Positions 12,301 through 27,822 of a DNA stretch of 64,000 nucleotides are shown here, in pieces. The stretch's first letter is position 1, and each line of letters starts with the position of its first letter. The stretch is taken from contig CM072153.1 of NCBI GenBank assembly GCA_036850595.1, forward strand, positions 16,014,169 through 16,078,168. The letters are read 5' to 3'. Under the pieces are notes generated by a model. That model was not told where the DNA came from and did no database searches. It was given only the letters and a program-made list of their open reading frames with translations. Position numbers and translations under genes: made by a program. The DNA is from Rhyacichthys aspro (Eukaryota; Chordata; Actinopteri; Gobiiformes; Rhyacichthyidae).

Positions 12301-15300
12301 GTATATGTAAAGAGTTAATATTCTAAGAACAACTTTCAAATGATCAAAATTGTATAAAAGATTGGAATTAATGAGCTTTTCTTACCTGAGAGTCCAGTCA
12401 TGTTGACAATAGGGCTGGACATGGCCAAGGTAGAAGCCAAGACTCTGAGTCACATCCAAAACATTACTGAAGTCAAGACTTATAGTATTAAAGAGGACGG
12501 AGGTCATGCTGATTTCATCCAGGGCCCAAACATCATGACCACGGCCTGAATGATATGGCTGCCACCAGCGGAACTGAACACCAAATTTACGTGCACCAGG
12601 AGGCAGTTCCACAGATACAATTCTGGTTGAGAAAGACAATTGAACTAGATTAATGCTTACTATTACATATAGTTGAATACTGAAACAGAGTGATCAATGG
12701 AACGCAATACAGTAGAAATTAGTCATTCGATGACTGAAATGTGAGTCAGATTTTTATCTAAAACCCACGTAATCACAGTCTGCTGTTTGTATGTATGTAG
12801 TTTACACTTGTGTGTGACACAGTGCAGATCCACAGCACTGTGAGTACATCATCTTTAATCACATAAACTTTTCCTGTTACTTGTATACATTCATAAAATG
12901 GACACTATACTGACATAAAGATGAGCTATGAGATATGGTTACAGTGACAGACAGTACTCATGGAGATTGCTCTCAATACCCAACAGGTCCCAGTGTCCCA
13001 TATCTACAGCACACCATTAGCTGTCCAGAGGTTAATCAGTGCAGCAATAGAATCAGTATAGACGCCTTTGCACACTCAGATGGAGGAGCAGTACTTACCT
13101 TGGCTCATGAAAACCTTGGTACGCATAATGCTGCAACAGTGTCCAAGTGATGCCATTGTCAGATGAGTAATGTAGCAGAACACCCTCTCCTGGTTGGTCT
13201 GGGGCAGGACATGAGCTCAGGGTACTGCGGCTGCCCAGTCGAAGAGTAAATTGTAGGTATCTGCAAAAATTAAACCCGAGGCAAATAGTTGTAAGGAAAG
13301 AAAAACAATTGTTGGGTCAATGTGTCAAACAGTAATGTCATCTAAAACAGATAAGAACAAATGGGAAAAAGATAAATGTTGGGTGACCAGACATGTGTTT
13401 ATGAAGCAATCGTGGCACGAAGAGGGTAGATAAACAGGCAGCCAAGCAGAGCGGATGGTGGGAGGTAGGTGACAGGATGATGAAGGACATGATTAAATAA
13501 ATGAGGACTCAATAGGAGGAGGAGGTGGAGTAAAGATAAAGGTTATAGGGGAGATATTAAATGAATGGTTGTATATCTCAATGTATGTCGTACAGGGAAG
13601 TTCATATTTATAAAGTCACATTTTTATATGTATTTCTAATGTAACCTTTCTAATTCTATATGATCCAGTCAACCCCACCCAGCTCTCTCTGTCCTTGGAT
13701 GAGCTGTATTTTCATTAGCAGTGCAGTTTCCTTTTTTCAGGCAGCTGTTCACTCAATCAGCTAGGAGCTGGCATTAAATATGGCCATCAGGTGGCAAACT
13801 AAGAGCCACAACACAAATAATCAATCTAACACAGATGCCATATCTAACTTCATCATCTTTCTCTCTAACATTTTCATTCTCCACTTTCAACTCTGCTCTC
13901 ATCTGCAGTATGCATCATGATCAAAATCCATTTTCAAGGAAAAAAATTCAGGAAAAAAGGAACTCAAGGAAAGTAATATTGTGGACAGAGGACAGCAGAT
14001 TTGCTGGAACATTTTTAATATCAATCATTTTTAAAGACACATAATTGCTTGGATTAGCATCTGTTTCAATATTTTTTTATTGGGAACATGCTTACCTTGC
14101 TTGAGAGCTGTCTAATGGTGCAGTGACCAAGTGTCTTCTGCTGTCCCTATTGAAGACTAGAGCTTTCCCGCTGGCAAGTACCCCACATCCAAAGCTAACT
14201 TCAGCCCCACGCAGTGAAGAGAAGCTGTGGTAGGATGAGAGTCGTGGGCTGGAGAAACCCTCTGACAGGAAAGCAGGAAAGGTCTGGGAAGCAAGCTCAC
14301 AAGCCGGACCACTGAAACCTGGGTCACACCTGATGTGTGTAAAGTGAGGACATGATGGGAAAGATGATTACTGAGAACACATTACTCAGAAAAATAAGGA
14401 AGAGAGATTATAAAAGTCTGTTAATAAATCACAACCATAATACAATGTGATTAATTTTATATGGTAATTGGTGCCGCAAGGCATTAGTGGATAATGAGCA
14501 GACTCATTTTGAATGGGAGACATTAAATTGATTTGGTTTAATAAAGAGCAACTGCTTACTTGCAGCCTGTGCGGGAACAATGTCCTCTTCCAGAGCAGAA
14601 ACGAAGACAGGCTGGACCAATATAAACTAAAAACACAGCATTATAATATTATAATAAAAATATGGGTGCCGCCCTGCTTCTATTCTGTTTGTTTTCTTAC
14701 AATGTACAGAGAAACATGTATGTGTTGTTCTCACCATTGTCTATTGCCCACATGTTGCCAGCTCCAGTGCCAGACTGTTTCCAGCGAAATCGTGTGGTCT
14801 CTGTTAGGGCAGTGTTGGGCAGAGGTATGGATATTCTGGTCCATCTACAGAAATATATGTGACACATGACAGTAGCCAGTATAGTTAATACATGAATACA
14901 GCTGCCCACGTGCACATACACAGACTTATAAATACCCGCTGTAGTTGTCAGATGAGTAGATGGTGCTGTGTGGAAGGTGTGGTCCAGCACACAGCTCTGG
15001 AAGACACTCAGTGTGCAGAAGGGACCAGGAACGACCGTGGTTAGTGGAAAACTCCAAAGAGACACTAACAATAATAAACAGATAGCATTACTAATATTTA
15101 TTCAGCAGCTGTCATTATTAACTTCATGTTTTCTTGTTAAAATGTACTGTTTTTACAGTTTTTAAATAGACAACATGCAGCATAAATTTTTTATTTTTTT
15201 TAAAGGCTACTTTTTAGTATTAAATTTGCCAAATGGCAGGATTTGGAAAGAAAATGTCACCTGTTGGCAGGCTGGTAAGAGCCACAGCCTAGGTTGATGG

Positions 15301-18300
15301 AGAACTGAGCAATATGTGTGTGGGTGCCAGGTAGCACAGGAAGCAGCTGCATGAAGTCCACTGCCCAGACATGACGGTTTGCCCCCCCATGTGACCGCTG
15401 CTCAAGGCAGAACTGGGTGACAGGTGTTTGTAGCTCTGTGGGCAGTGCAACTGAAACCACAGCAGGAGTCTGTAACATTAGAAATTGTTATGTATGGATT
15501 ACATCTGAATGCACTGATGGAAAGTTACAATTTAGCTCTTGTCAAAATGGTTTAGCACTTGGAAAAAATGGTTCTTGGGAATTAAAAATGACTGTCATGT
15601 GCATATGAAAGGTTTTGACAGCATGTTTTATTTTGTTTGTCTTACTCTGTATGAGGAGTATGGGAGAGTGTCGAGCACCACACGTTCTCTTCTGCCTTCT
15701 GATCGTCCAAACAAAATCACATCATGCTCATGAGTCTCTCCTGGATCACAATCGCCACCACCTACACACACAAAACACATTATTACTCTGTCACTGTCAA
15801 CACTGACATTAAGATAAAAGTAAAAATGCAAATCTCTGCCTAAATATGTTACAATGTATGATGGAAAGCGACCACCTACCCATGGTAAAGTGGAATCGAA
15901 GGTTTCCATACGATGTGGTGTCGATGTAGGGTGTGCACATTCTCCGTCGACCCTCCATTTCAAACACCAAAGCTAAGCCTGATTCAATCTCTCCGCACTG
16001 GGTCCCATAAACGGCTCCTTCAATGTCCCAGCTAATTTTGCACAAAAAAAAACAAAACAGTTTTGGACAGTAAAATATAATATGACAGAGATATGATTTT
16101 AGGTTATATCAAACTGATGTCTTTTGCATTTCTCGAGAGTCACTCAAATAAATTGCAGAAATGTACATGTTTCCAGTAAACAAACCCACAATGGCAGTAA
16201 TAAATCCTAAATAAATCCTAAATTACCTGGAAGAGGCCTATCCATATGGGACACATGCAGACATATTTCAGCACAGTGGAGAGAGACTACTGATTAGCAA
16301 TGACAGAAGTTAACTCAGTATGTCAGCCCGCTCCAGTGTTCCTCCACTCCTCCCTCTTTCTCTTTCTCCCCCGTTGCCTTTCTCCACTATTATTTTCTAT
16401 TTTTCTCATTTAATGCATATGCGAGAGTGACTGTCATAGTCAGTGGTGGATTAAATGACACTAAGGCATGTGTGCCATTTCCGCAAAAACCTTTTCTGCT
16501 TGGCTCATACATGTCAGCATATTATGCTGTTGATGGGTTAAAACCGCACGGAGGGCAGTATGTCTGTTGGGGGAAGGTGAATGTGAGTGTTTTGTAGCCT
16601 AATGTTTAAAAGAGAAAGCGCAGACAGACCTTACACATAAAAACTGCTAATTATTCCAAGGCATCATGACACTCTGTTCTCTCCTGTTTTCCTGTGTTCC
16701 TTCAGGGTTCATACACTTTTTCCTCAATAATTTTCCATGTGTTTTCCATTTTCCATAACCTTTCAATAATTCTTCATAAGAAAACATGACTTTATTGAAT
16801 ATCCAAATGCAATTTTCTTTCAATATTTCAAACATGTGTCTCATTACATGAAATATTAGCAGCAGCTGCATTTTACATTTCAGTAAATTTTCCAGATTTA
16901 TCAGAACTGTATGAACCCTGTTCCTTTTTTTCCTGTTTTTTTCTTCACACTGTTTGTCTGCAAGTACAGTAAGTATGCCTAATCCATAAGAGATCAACAG
17001 CAGTTCTCTGTAACATAAGAATGACATTTACTCATATCAACTGCAAAGGTGTTAATCAGCTTACACTGCTTATAGATATGTAACAAGTAATAGGTGTTAT
17101 GGCTACTGTGAAAAGCTATTTACTATTTGAGTAAAAAAAACGTAAAAACGTACTTAGATGGTGGACTCTCAAAGTCTTCTTCCCAGTAGCTTCTGCCCTC
17201 CTCCCGATGCAAGTCAATGTCTCTGGTAGAAGCAAAACTATGGCCAACTCCTTCACCACCATGAAAATACAGAGCATTGCCCTCTGACTGGCATGCATGC
17301 TAGTCACAAAGGACAGGGGAGTGTTAAAATAAGCAACTGAAGCACCATGTGGTTAGGGTAAGTCTACAGGTACCTTAATAGTAGATCCAGGGAAGAAGAG
17401 CCAGTTGGCAGTGTCAGGGGGGTCCAGGTTATCCTCCATGAGAGGGGATTTGTGGGCAGAATTAACCAGCAGTACATTATCCAGTCCCCAACAGGACTCA
17501 TAGCCTTCAGGACCTTGTGGGGCCTCCTGAGCCCACCGTAGACGAACCCCATCAGCCCTTGAGTGTGGTGGCAGAGGAAGAAGGTGGACAACAGTGCTGC
17601 TGTTGGTTGGAGCTCTAGAGGAATAAAGAAGTTTGGACAGTTTAATTGTGTGTTTCTGTCCTTTCCTGTTGTATAAATGAGTGATTATTCTAAGTGCAAG
17701 AAGGGAGAGCTCAATCAGTGTGAGAATGGAATGGGCCAGACAGAGCCAAATGTAAAAACATTATGAGCAGCCTACTTTATTGATATAATAGTCACCCAAT
17801 TACCTTTCTTCTGGACTTATTTGGGAATTAAAAAGGATAGACAGAAACGAAAGAATGACCTGATCTTCTCCAGAGTGATCCAGTCATCAGAGTTGTTGGA
17901 GTTAGCACTTAGGCTGTATGACACAGTGATGCTTGGGTCTGAGTAACTGAACCGGCAGGAGCCCGAACCTGTGAAAAAAAAATACATGTTTTTTTTTGTG
18001 ATTTTTTTTAATAGCAAATACAAGACAAATATTTGTACAATTTATTGCAAAAGAGTGTGTATTTTAAGACCATATTGTATTGCCTTTAAAATGCATGTGC
18101 TGTAGAAGTAGATTTGCTCAAAGGTTACTAATGGAGGAAGCAGCTAACCACTGTGTCGGTCCTCTTTTCTTCTCTATCCACCTGATAATGTGCATGAACA
18201 CTCTCAACAGCGAGCTGACGTGCTGATGCAACCCCACTGAGCCTAGCTGCACTTTAACATGTCACTGTGCACCCCTCTACTGGCCTGCTTAATTCACTAA

Positions 18301-21300
18301 ACTACTGAACAAACTCATTTTTATGTAAACAGGTCTACAGTTAAAAAGAGGAGAGAGACTTGAGACGTGCTTCCAGACATATTCGTAGATGCATGAAATG
18401 GACATGAAAAATAAAACACATTTAAAACTCTGCAAGAGCCTTTAGGGTGTCTTTCAAGAATGTAGTAAAATATTCATTCGTTTGATAGGAGAGGCTGAGT
18501 GTACAGAGAGAAAGAGAGAAAGAGGGAAGTGCTTTGTAAACCAGTAGGCTTCTGACATGTTGTAAGACAAATGGGACTTGTTTCCTGATGATGACACGAG
18601 GCTTTTGTGTCCTGGCAGATGACATTGTGTGGAGGGCTACGATATTTAATATAGGTCTAAAAGGCCCATGAAGCACAAGTTGTTTCTATATCAGAGCATG
18701 CAGTTCTAATGGTAATACAGTACTCACCAAGAGCAAACTGCAGAACAGAGGCTGTGCTGGTATTCAGAGGCACTGTGGACTGAGAGAAGACAGAATCAGA
18801 TGGAGTTTAGAATATACTCAAAAGTAATATATATATATATATATATTATAGACATGTTAAAAAAATACATTGGATGTGGATAATTGTGTGCAATTGTCTG
18901 TGTTTTTGTAGTCATATTATCAGTGTGTTAAAGCTTCTGTGTTTCGGGATGTGCATGTTTGTTGTACTTGACAGAAGAACTGCCAGGCAGCAGCATCAAA
19001 CATTTGGACCAGTGTCAGACAAAGCAAATGCTTATCAAAGAAGTAAATAGAATCATGGCACTAAACACTTCCCGGCAACTGGCTGCCTTTCAACTCAACC
19101 AGCCAAGTAGGCTCTTTGAGAGTGAGACTGAGAATGTTGAAGGTTTGATAAGTAATTAGATGAAATTTAGAGTTGATTTTCTCGTGGTCTTTGTGGCCTT
19201 AAAGTTACAGTCAAACCATTTATCAATCCCAAGCATTGTATTTTGGCTAAAGGAAAAAGTTCTACAGGTGCAAGTGGGCACATGGTTAAAAAAACACATC
19301 TTTCACTTATTATATAGCTACCATACTATAATTGCATTCTTAGTTTGCATACTAGAGTTTAGAAGGTGACATGTGGATGTTTTAAAGCTTAAAGGGGTTT
19401 CAGCACTACTCAGAGATTTGATCTTTAGTATATCATATCCTGGGTGAAAGAGATTCTTCACATGCCACTGTCGAGCTTTACACATTTTATGGCAATCAAG
19501 ATGTTTAAATGACATTTTATTGAGGCTAGAGCGAGCATGGTGTATTTCATTGTGGTTGTGGTTGTGGCTGCTAAGTGCCTGGTTTGGGTAAAAGGTCAAT
19601 GGGCTGTAAGCTGTACAGTGGTTTCTATGTGGTTTAAGATGGCAGTTACCAGCTCTCGCTCTCCAAAGGGCTCACAGAATGTGACTGCTCTGCCATGCAT
19701 CAGTACACCACACTGCTCTCCCACATCACAGTTAGCACACTCAGACCTGTCAGAAAACAGATTGTGTTGTAAGAGTCACTGTGCCAAGAATGAATTTAAG
19801 GCATTGAGAATGAACCTTAAAAACACAGGAAGTTACACCTACCAGATACTGGAGTCCAGCTCTCCTTGGAGGTTTGAGTCAAAGTCATCACGCAACACAG
19901 CATGTTTACCATGGAGCTCAACTACACACAGATACACACCACAAGCTCACAGTTAGACATCTCTTTCATCTTAGGCAGTATGTTCTTAAATATCATAAAG
20001 AAAGCAGGGAAATAAAATTGCAAACTCACGTAGTGTTGGTCTCAATGGTGACTCTGTAGGAGCTAAAAACAACAAGAAGAATAATAGAACAAATATTTTA
20101 TGCAATTAACACAACACATAAAACATGTTAAAATAATTAAACATACACATGCAATAGTTGCAGAGAGAACCAACTTTTAACACAAACTTAAATGTTTTAT
20201 ACTGGCCATGACTGCAGTCTCCTGACTGCTGATGTTAATTCCTTCTAAAAATGAAAGGCCGGGTGGTCATGATTAACAGTTCACTGCCAATTAACCACCA
20301 TTTTCCCTGAAGGCCCCTGCAGCTGTGATCTGTGGCCACTGCCTAACTTCTAACGTTGTCTACATTGACAACAAACCCTTCTCTGTGGGATACACAGCTC
20401 AGGGAAGAAGAACTAATAAATAAAATGACAAACTGCATTTTTTATCTTACTACTACTGCCAGGATGGTGGAAACACTATGTCATCTCTGTCTTGAATTCA
20501 TGGAAATTTCAGTTGGTTGCATACCCATCCTAGAAAAAAAAGTTTTACAGTATTTCATCACCAGTCCATGAGTGGTGCAGTGGTTTGACCTCAGTGAACA
20601 TTTCACCCTTTAATCCTTTTGAGCTCCCTGACTCTGTTAGGTGGGTTGTTTGAAAAAAAAAAAAGTTATTTCAAAGTAAAGAGAAAGATAATCTCCCACA
20701 GTATTATCCATCCAGGATGAGCCTGTCGCCCTGATATGACACACCAAGATAACACTCTCAAGTCTCTTTGGAAAAGTTAACTATTACTTAAGACTTTCTT
20801 TTGACAGCCCTAAGATTTTTTATACAAAACAAGGCCTAAACTAAGTGAAGAATTAACCACCAAGATGTTTACTGTTTGTACTTCATTGCTTTTAGCTTCT
20901 CTTTCATTTGGTGTTAATTCTTTCAAATGGATCCAGATAGAGGTCTCAAAGAAATGGATTCCCATTTTCACAGACACTGTAAAGTTTGGTGCTGACTGCT
21001 GAAGTTTAAGTATTAGAGTCCTGTCTGGCAGCACTGGGCGGTTCAGTGACTGTGACAGTGCTGCTGCTTTGGTGGGCCTTGATGCTCAGCTCCATGGCTG
21101 GAGCTTGGGCTTGACGATGAAGCCCATTAAATGTAGATCAAAGGGCCTCCTTCCTCCCTCTTCATCTCTCCACATTCCGCCGCCTCCTTCACTAATCCTC
21201 CAAAGTCTGCTGATTCAAAACATGTTTAGAGAAGCAATCTCTCCCAGCATGGGTAACTTTGTGTTTTGTTCAGCCGTTGAACATTTGTATTAAATTAAAA

Positions 21301-24300
21301 TGGTATTTACCGGGGAGTGTTTCATGTTCAGGATTGTGTGTTCTCTGCCATGTAAGTGTAACCCTAAAAGAACATGTAGTAAAAGAGAATTCCTGTAATC
21401 CACCCACTCAAACAGACACACACTACAGTAATAAATGCTTGGTTGATATTATGCTCAATGCACTTTTTCTAGTTTCTTAAAAAAAAAAAAAAAAACCTTC
21501 TAAATCGTGCTCAGACTTTCTGGTGAGGCCATTTGGCTTGAGAAAGGCCTAGAGGATTTTTTTTGTGTGGATAATCCCCTCAAGCTTCCAAAAAGGCCTC
21601 ATTTACAGTTTTCTTTCGCCATGCTTCATCACATCTCCTGCTGTCTCTCGCACTTTCCTTCTTTCCCACCCGTCCATCCGCACCCATTCTGTTTCTCTCT
21701 GCATAACCCTCTGTGTGTCGGGAGCAGACAGTGGCGCTCATTTCACTTGGATTAATCCCCTCTCACTTCCTTAAAGACTTCAATTATGGCCTCCTCTATT
21801 AGCAGCTCATCTCTGCTAATGCCTGTATCTCGCTGGCCAGGGCTTAAACGCACACCAGGCCCAGGGACACACACTCAACGATGTGCACAAGCCCGACAGC
21901 TTTTCAGACCCAACACTTCATACACACACATACAGTAAGCAAGAGCCAGAAAAAAGATAGGGTCCTTAATAAATCATATCAGAAGCAAAACCGGATGGGT
22001 GCTGATGAGCATGGTTGGAGTGATATAAGGGGGCGAAATGAGCATAAGCTTTGGCAGACTCAGACATCTTGGCATCAAGAGTGCAGGGCACAAGTCATGT
22101 TAATTTTTCTCCCTCTTCTCACTATCTTCTGCCTCTAATCTCCCACTCTCAACCATGTAAACTTCTGCACTTTTTCAACCTTGACTATTCAACTTTCCCT
22201 TGCCCTGCAACTCACTCTCATTCTTAATAATATCAACTGTTTGAAGTCAAGGTGCCCTGTCTAATGTCTGCTCATTATTGCTGACTCATAAGGTTGCAAG
22301 TCAGCTAAAGGTTGTGTTCTTTTTAGTGACTACAAAGTGAAGCTTGTTTGTGATAAAACTGCTCCACTCAGCAGCAAAGAATAGGAGTCTTCTGTGAGGA
22401 GTTCAGGTAATTTTGGAGGTTTTAAAGGGTAGCCAGAGTTAAGTGTGAATCAATCTGTTTCTAGTTGAATAAAGTACATGACCCAGTGTCTGTACCCAGG
22501 TAGAAGTCTTTCTTTGTTTCATGTTGTCATGCAGTTCAGTCAAAGGGACAATTCTTAGGGGTCACATTAAGGGTCAAAATTCTCCATGGTCTTACACAGT
22601 CTGGCCAGGGAAGACAATGTTCAACATGGAACTAACCAACATATTTAAAGCAACACTATGTTACCTTTTATCAAATATAATTTATAAAATATGAAAATTG
22701 TTAGTCACAGTTTTGATGGTTGCTTGATGTGGAACAGGGAGATAAACCCCTCTCAAAGTACAGCTGGGCAGATAGTGGCAGGGCCCACTACCATCTCTGT
22801 CCCAGCAACATAAATTTACATCACCATATATATGGTATGTTTATTGGGAGATAACAGTCCTATGTGAGTTCACTTTAGTACACATACACTTAGTTAAACA
22901 GTGTTTTAATGCAAACAGAGGAGAAGCCTTATCTGGGATTGTAAATTGCCGGCTGACTGGCAGGCAGACTCTGTGGGTGATGAGGAGATGAGACACGCCA
23001 CCCGTCCCTTCTCTGCTGCACTGTGATCAGGCGTCCCTCAGGGAGCAGTGGCCTCTTTGAGTTATATGTCCCTTTAATAATCCATCTGGGGTGCAGAGTG
23101 CTCGGCCGGGCCCATAAAGACCTGATTTATTCCCGCTCTGGAAATGAGAGGAGCTGGTGCTGGGCTGAAGGCAGTGGCTGTTGGCCCTGCTGTCAGGAGA
23201 TCGAGCTGATGGACGGCCTGCAGCGCTCCACTCTGGAGCACAGCACCCCTACCTCTGCTCAGCCCTGCAGAAGACTACCTCTCTCATCTGTGCTTAATAG
23301 GCCTCTTTATGGGAAAGAAACATACTTCTGCCATCTACCTGCTGCACACTTCCTATACCTGACATAATTTAAAAGAGGATTAAAAATGATGCTGGTATTC
23401 TTATCCTAAAAAACTATGTGGCAACGTAATGAACTAAATGCTTGTCATAATATATGATACAGTATATCTTTTCTTTATGGAAATATGGAAATATGTAATT
23501 TACAGGGATGAGGTTAAGTAATGAAATAGCATTAATAGCATAACAAGAGATATAGAGCATAAATAGTAGATTCATAGAGACACTGTGTAAAATGCCTGTT
23601 TCAACAAAACAGTAGCAAGTGTTTTCTATTGGGAAGCAGAGTGCTGCAGTGACTCAAAGGTTTTACTTTGACTCTCTGGACTTCTCTTCCATACAATATA
23701 TTAAGCCAGTTATATATAACAATAGAACTTAGCCAAATTATACTTCTCTATCATTATAATTACTTTTTCTAGCTTCCTGGATAATCTTCCCATTTGTGCC
23801 TCCAGTCTTTAACTCTCCTGATCTGCCCTGTTTGTCTTTTGTTTGAACAATCTGCCCTTTTTAAACACTGCCATTCTCCTGGTTACACTCCCCAACCTTA
23901 TCAGCATGGATCATAACCCTGGTTCAGAAAGCTTTCACACCTTGAGCTTTAAAGCTTGAAAATTAATCATATAAACTTATCAAGTGACCTCCTCGTTTGA
24001 TGATGTTTTAATTCGACTTAATGCTAAGAGTTGAAGAAACTTTGCTTACTTTACTTCTATCTGCCAGTGTTCTTATTGCAACTTATTGAGAGAGTAAAAT
24101 GAAGGTGGCCTGATTAGTTAGTGATTTATCTATTTTAGACATGTCTTCATTCATCTCCAAGAATCTGTCTTCTATTTTTCATTTAGAAACACATTCTCAG
24201 TATTGTAATTTAATTTAGGTGAGGGAAATGCAAAAAGTTTGTTACATGGCCTTTTTGAAACACATTACTTCACTTTTTAAAGTGAACCAATCTGCCATCT

Positions 24301-26816
24301 TGACATGAAATGTTGTATACTTACCATTGAATTTGTAATTAATGCCTTCATTACCCAGCCAAATTTCTTATCTTATTTTCCTTTCTACCTTCTTCTAAGT
24401 TCTGCTTGCATTGCAAACTACATTTTTCTTCTGTTGCTTCTAAGGTTCTCTTCAAGGCTTTGTAAAGTCTAAATCTGCTCAGGCCTATAGTGTAGTTGTG
24501 AGTTATTGTCACACTGCAGGGTCTTGGCTCTAAATGACAACTAGACGGTTGTTGGCTGCAGATATGTTGTTTGCAGGGGAACACTGGGGCAGTGTGTCAG
24601 TGGTGGTGAGAGGATGAGCTCTTGGGAAGGATAGAAAGAAGAGACATTATTCCCCTCTGTCTCTTTCACTTATCCAGACCTGACTGAGAGCTTTATGTAC
24701 AATGTTTTCCAAGTGGCACAGTGCCATTCAAAGCAGCTCTATTTGCCTGTAAAAGTGCTTGCATGACTACTAGTGTCTATGACCTGCTAATGTTCACTTA
24801 CGATAAAAATGCCCCAAAAAGTGCTTCACTGAAAAAAAATTCTCAGGCTTTTATTCTGTTTCTTTCCTAAAATGATAGTAGAACCCCAAAAGCAGTCAGA
24901 GTACTCTTTACCATTTTCAATATTAAAGTCATTTTTGATTTATAAGGAGGAGTTCTTGAGTGGACGTGGGGTTTTTCCCCTGTAAACAAGCAATTATACA
25001 CACTCAGCATGCAGAGTGGGACTGAACTGTCTGTCAACAGCTCTTAGGGTTGTCACAAAAAGTGGATGTAAGAAGTGTCGTCCATAAAGTGCAAATCTTC
25101 AAGTGAGGGAAAGTAAAAAGAGATGAGTTTAGCATAAGCTGAAATTAAGCTGAAAATATAGGACATCCAAATATCTCCGGCTGCGGTGCATCATTAGGCA
25201 GAAAGAGCTGGAGCCAGAAAGAGCTGCAATCAGTATCTCACCCGTACTGTGGTATCTGGAGTCCAACAATGTGTGCAAATGATAGACGGTAATAGGGAGC
25301 AAGAATTGGATGGAGTACAAGAAGCGCACGCACACACACAAATGTTGGCATTTGACATATGTGTATCTACTAGTCATTTACTAAGAATATATTAGGATGC
25401 AAAGAGCAGCTACTCACCTCCCTGCTCACAGAGCTGCTGAGCTAGAGCATCCTTGAAAATGATCTGTCCTCGATGAGTAGCGGTTGCTCTGAGAGACAGA
25501 AAGAAAGAAATGTCAGAAGAGTAGGAGCAAAATACACACATACAAACATACACATCTGGAACTATCATGTGCCTTGTATTAATAGTAATCATTTACACAA
25601 AGCCAAAATCATTTAATTATCCCAAAAAAGTTTGAATAAAAGTAAATATTTCTCATTCTGCAAATGTTTAAGTATTTACGTAATAATATCAAAACACAGA
25701 ATACAATTTAAAAAGGTAACAAAATATGATACTTGGTGGACCAACAACGAGAAAACTGAGCTGAAATGTCACAAATATTTAAAACTTGACACATATTCGA
25801 AGCTAAGACAGCTTTTTCTTGTGTTTAAATTTGAATGTTACTCGTCACTAATCTGTGCAACTGTGTGTGAAAAAATATCTGAGCGCATACGTGCCACACA
25901 CAAAGTGCTCTTGTCCCAGGTTCTCCCACTTGAATATACTTGTGTTACTTTGTTGAGGGTTTTCCCAGGAAACGAAGAGATTACATAATGGATCTATAAT
26001 TTAAATAAGTAAAGATTCAGATTATGTCACTATGATGTCATATTAACTATATACACTGTGCCTCACCCGGTCGTCATAAATGCACTCAGCCGTGCGAACA
26101 GAAAAAAAAATAGACTCAGTTTTGAATATTCTTACTCTTCGTCCTTTCTGTCATGTCGTCCCAAACTCATAGCCCACTCTGGCCCACCGTGCAGGCTCGG
26201 GCCTTTAATGCTTGCCAAGGCATTTACACGTTCATCTGATTTTATGAATAATGAATAGCACCTCATTAATTTGTAAAGAACTCTTGTGCCTGTGCAGAAA
26301 ACATACTTAATTACACTCATATTTCAGAAATGGGTGAAAACTAATTTGAGTTTGGTATTTATGAATAAAAGATGGTGCGTAACCAAACAGCGGGTAGCAA
26401 TGTAGGAACAAGACCCTTAAATATTTAGTAAACACAGCCTCAGATTAAGTTCACTCCACAGACTGATGAGTGCCACAGATTAACCTTCCTGTCGTGTTCG
26501 GGTCAAATCTGACCGATTTACAACTTAAAACACTCATAAATATTGTGTTTTACATCTGATTGCCTCAAGGCCTCATGATATCCTCCACACTATGCACTTG
26601 AACATACAAAAGTGATGATCACCTCTTTCATTGAATTTTGAGTGTTTTAATCAACCTTGTTACACCTGTGGTGTTCCCGGTCAAAAGTGACCGCCATAGG
26701 AAATGAATGGGTATCCAGACTATATTCATCCATTAGACAGAAAACATCCCCATACACACCACCCCAACTCACTCACACACACACACACACACTCACACAC
26801 TCACTCTCTCACACAC

Positions 26817-26847
<31 letters not shown>

Positions 26848-27753
26848 AGACTGAACAATCTTTTGGGGGTACACATCTCTTTCCCGCGCTTATGTGCCGA
26901 TCCTCCCATGTGAACTAACTTCCTGATGAAACAATGCATCATATCTTCATACCGACTAGACAGGTGTCTGTTATGTGAACCCATCTCTTTCCCATGCTTT
27001 TGTGCCTATCCCCCACGTGAACCACACCTTCCAGACTTGAGCTTGATGTTTGCCTTGCACTCCTTTTACTCTGAGCACAATGAGTAGGCGACTGACAAAG
27101 CGGTTCTCTGTTGAAGAGGTTCTGGTCCAGGTTTTTGGACATGATGAAGAGGGCACTGAAATTGAACCAGAGATAGAGGAAGATGTCTCGGAAGTGGAAG
27201 ACAACACAGATTTTGATCCAGACTTTGAGGAGACTGACCAGTCAACAGATGGAGAGGGAGAGGCACCTGAAGAACAGGCACCTGAGGAGACATTCCAGTC
27301 CAAGAGTGGACACTTCCCAATCTCTTATTTATTGTTCCTTTTATTGCAGCTTACTGGTACATACACCTGCAAGCGAATGACAGCCCGCTGGCCTGTGGCA
27401 CTGTTCCACAACCTCCTTGATGTGTCTGTTTTCAACACATATATGGTGTGGACAACCATCGACCCAACCTGGAATCAGGGGAAGTTTCAAGAGGAGACTT
27501 TTCCTAGCAGAGCTGCGGAAAGCCTTCGTGACTCCTCTTATTCAATGGCACCAGTACATTCCCCGCACACCAGCCTCTGCCAGTCTGGTTAGGAGTGTGC
27601 AAGCCCCAGCCCCAGCCGCTGCCCTGGCTGGTCTCCCCCAACAAGGACATGGGCAGAAAACAAGCCTGAGATGCTGCAAATGTGATGCCTATATTTGCAA
27701 GGCCCACTCTGACCTGTGTGTCACATGCCACTCATGTGCATGAATTCATATGC

Positions 27754-27822
<69 letters not shown>

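Noticed and set aside
20570..20620. Possible SINE-like box (GGTGCAGTGGTTTGACCTCAG)
   Set aside because: It resembles a common fish repeat segment only over about 20 bases, with no A/B boxes or tail recognised.
26657..26918. Open frames full of H/T repeats across the CA arrays
   Set aside because: They are translations of dinucleotide repeats, with no protein family signal.
27050..27079. Upstream ATG for the transposase remnant at 27050
   Set aside because: The family-like N-terminus begins at the ATG at 27080; the extra ten residues look like leader sequence.
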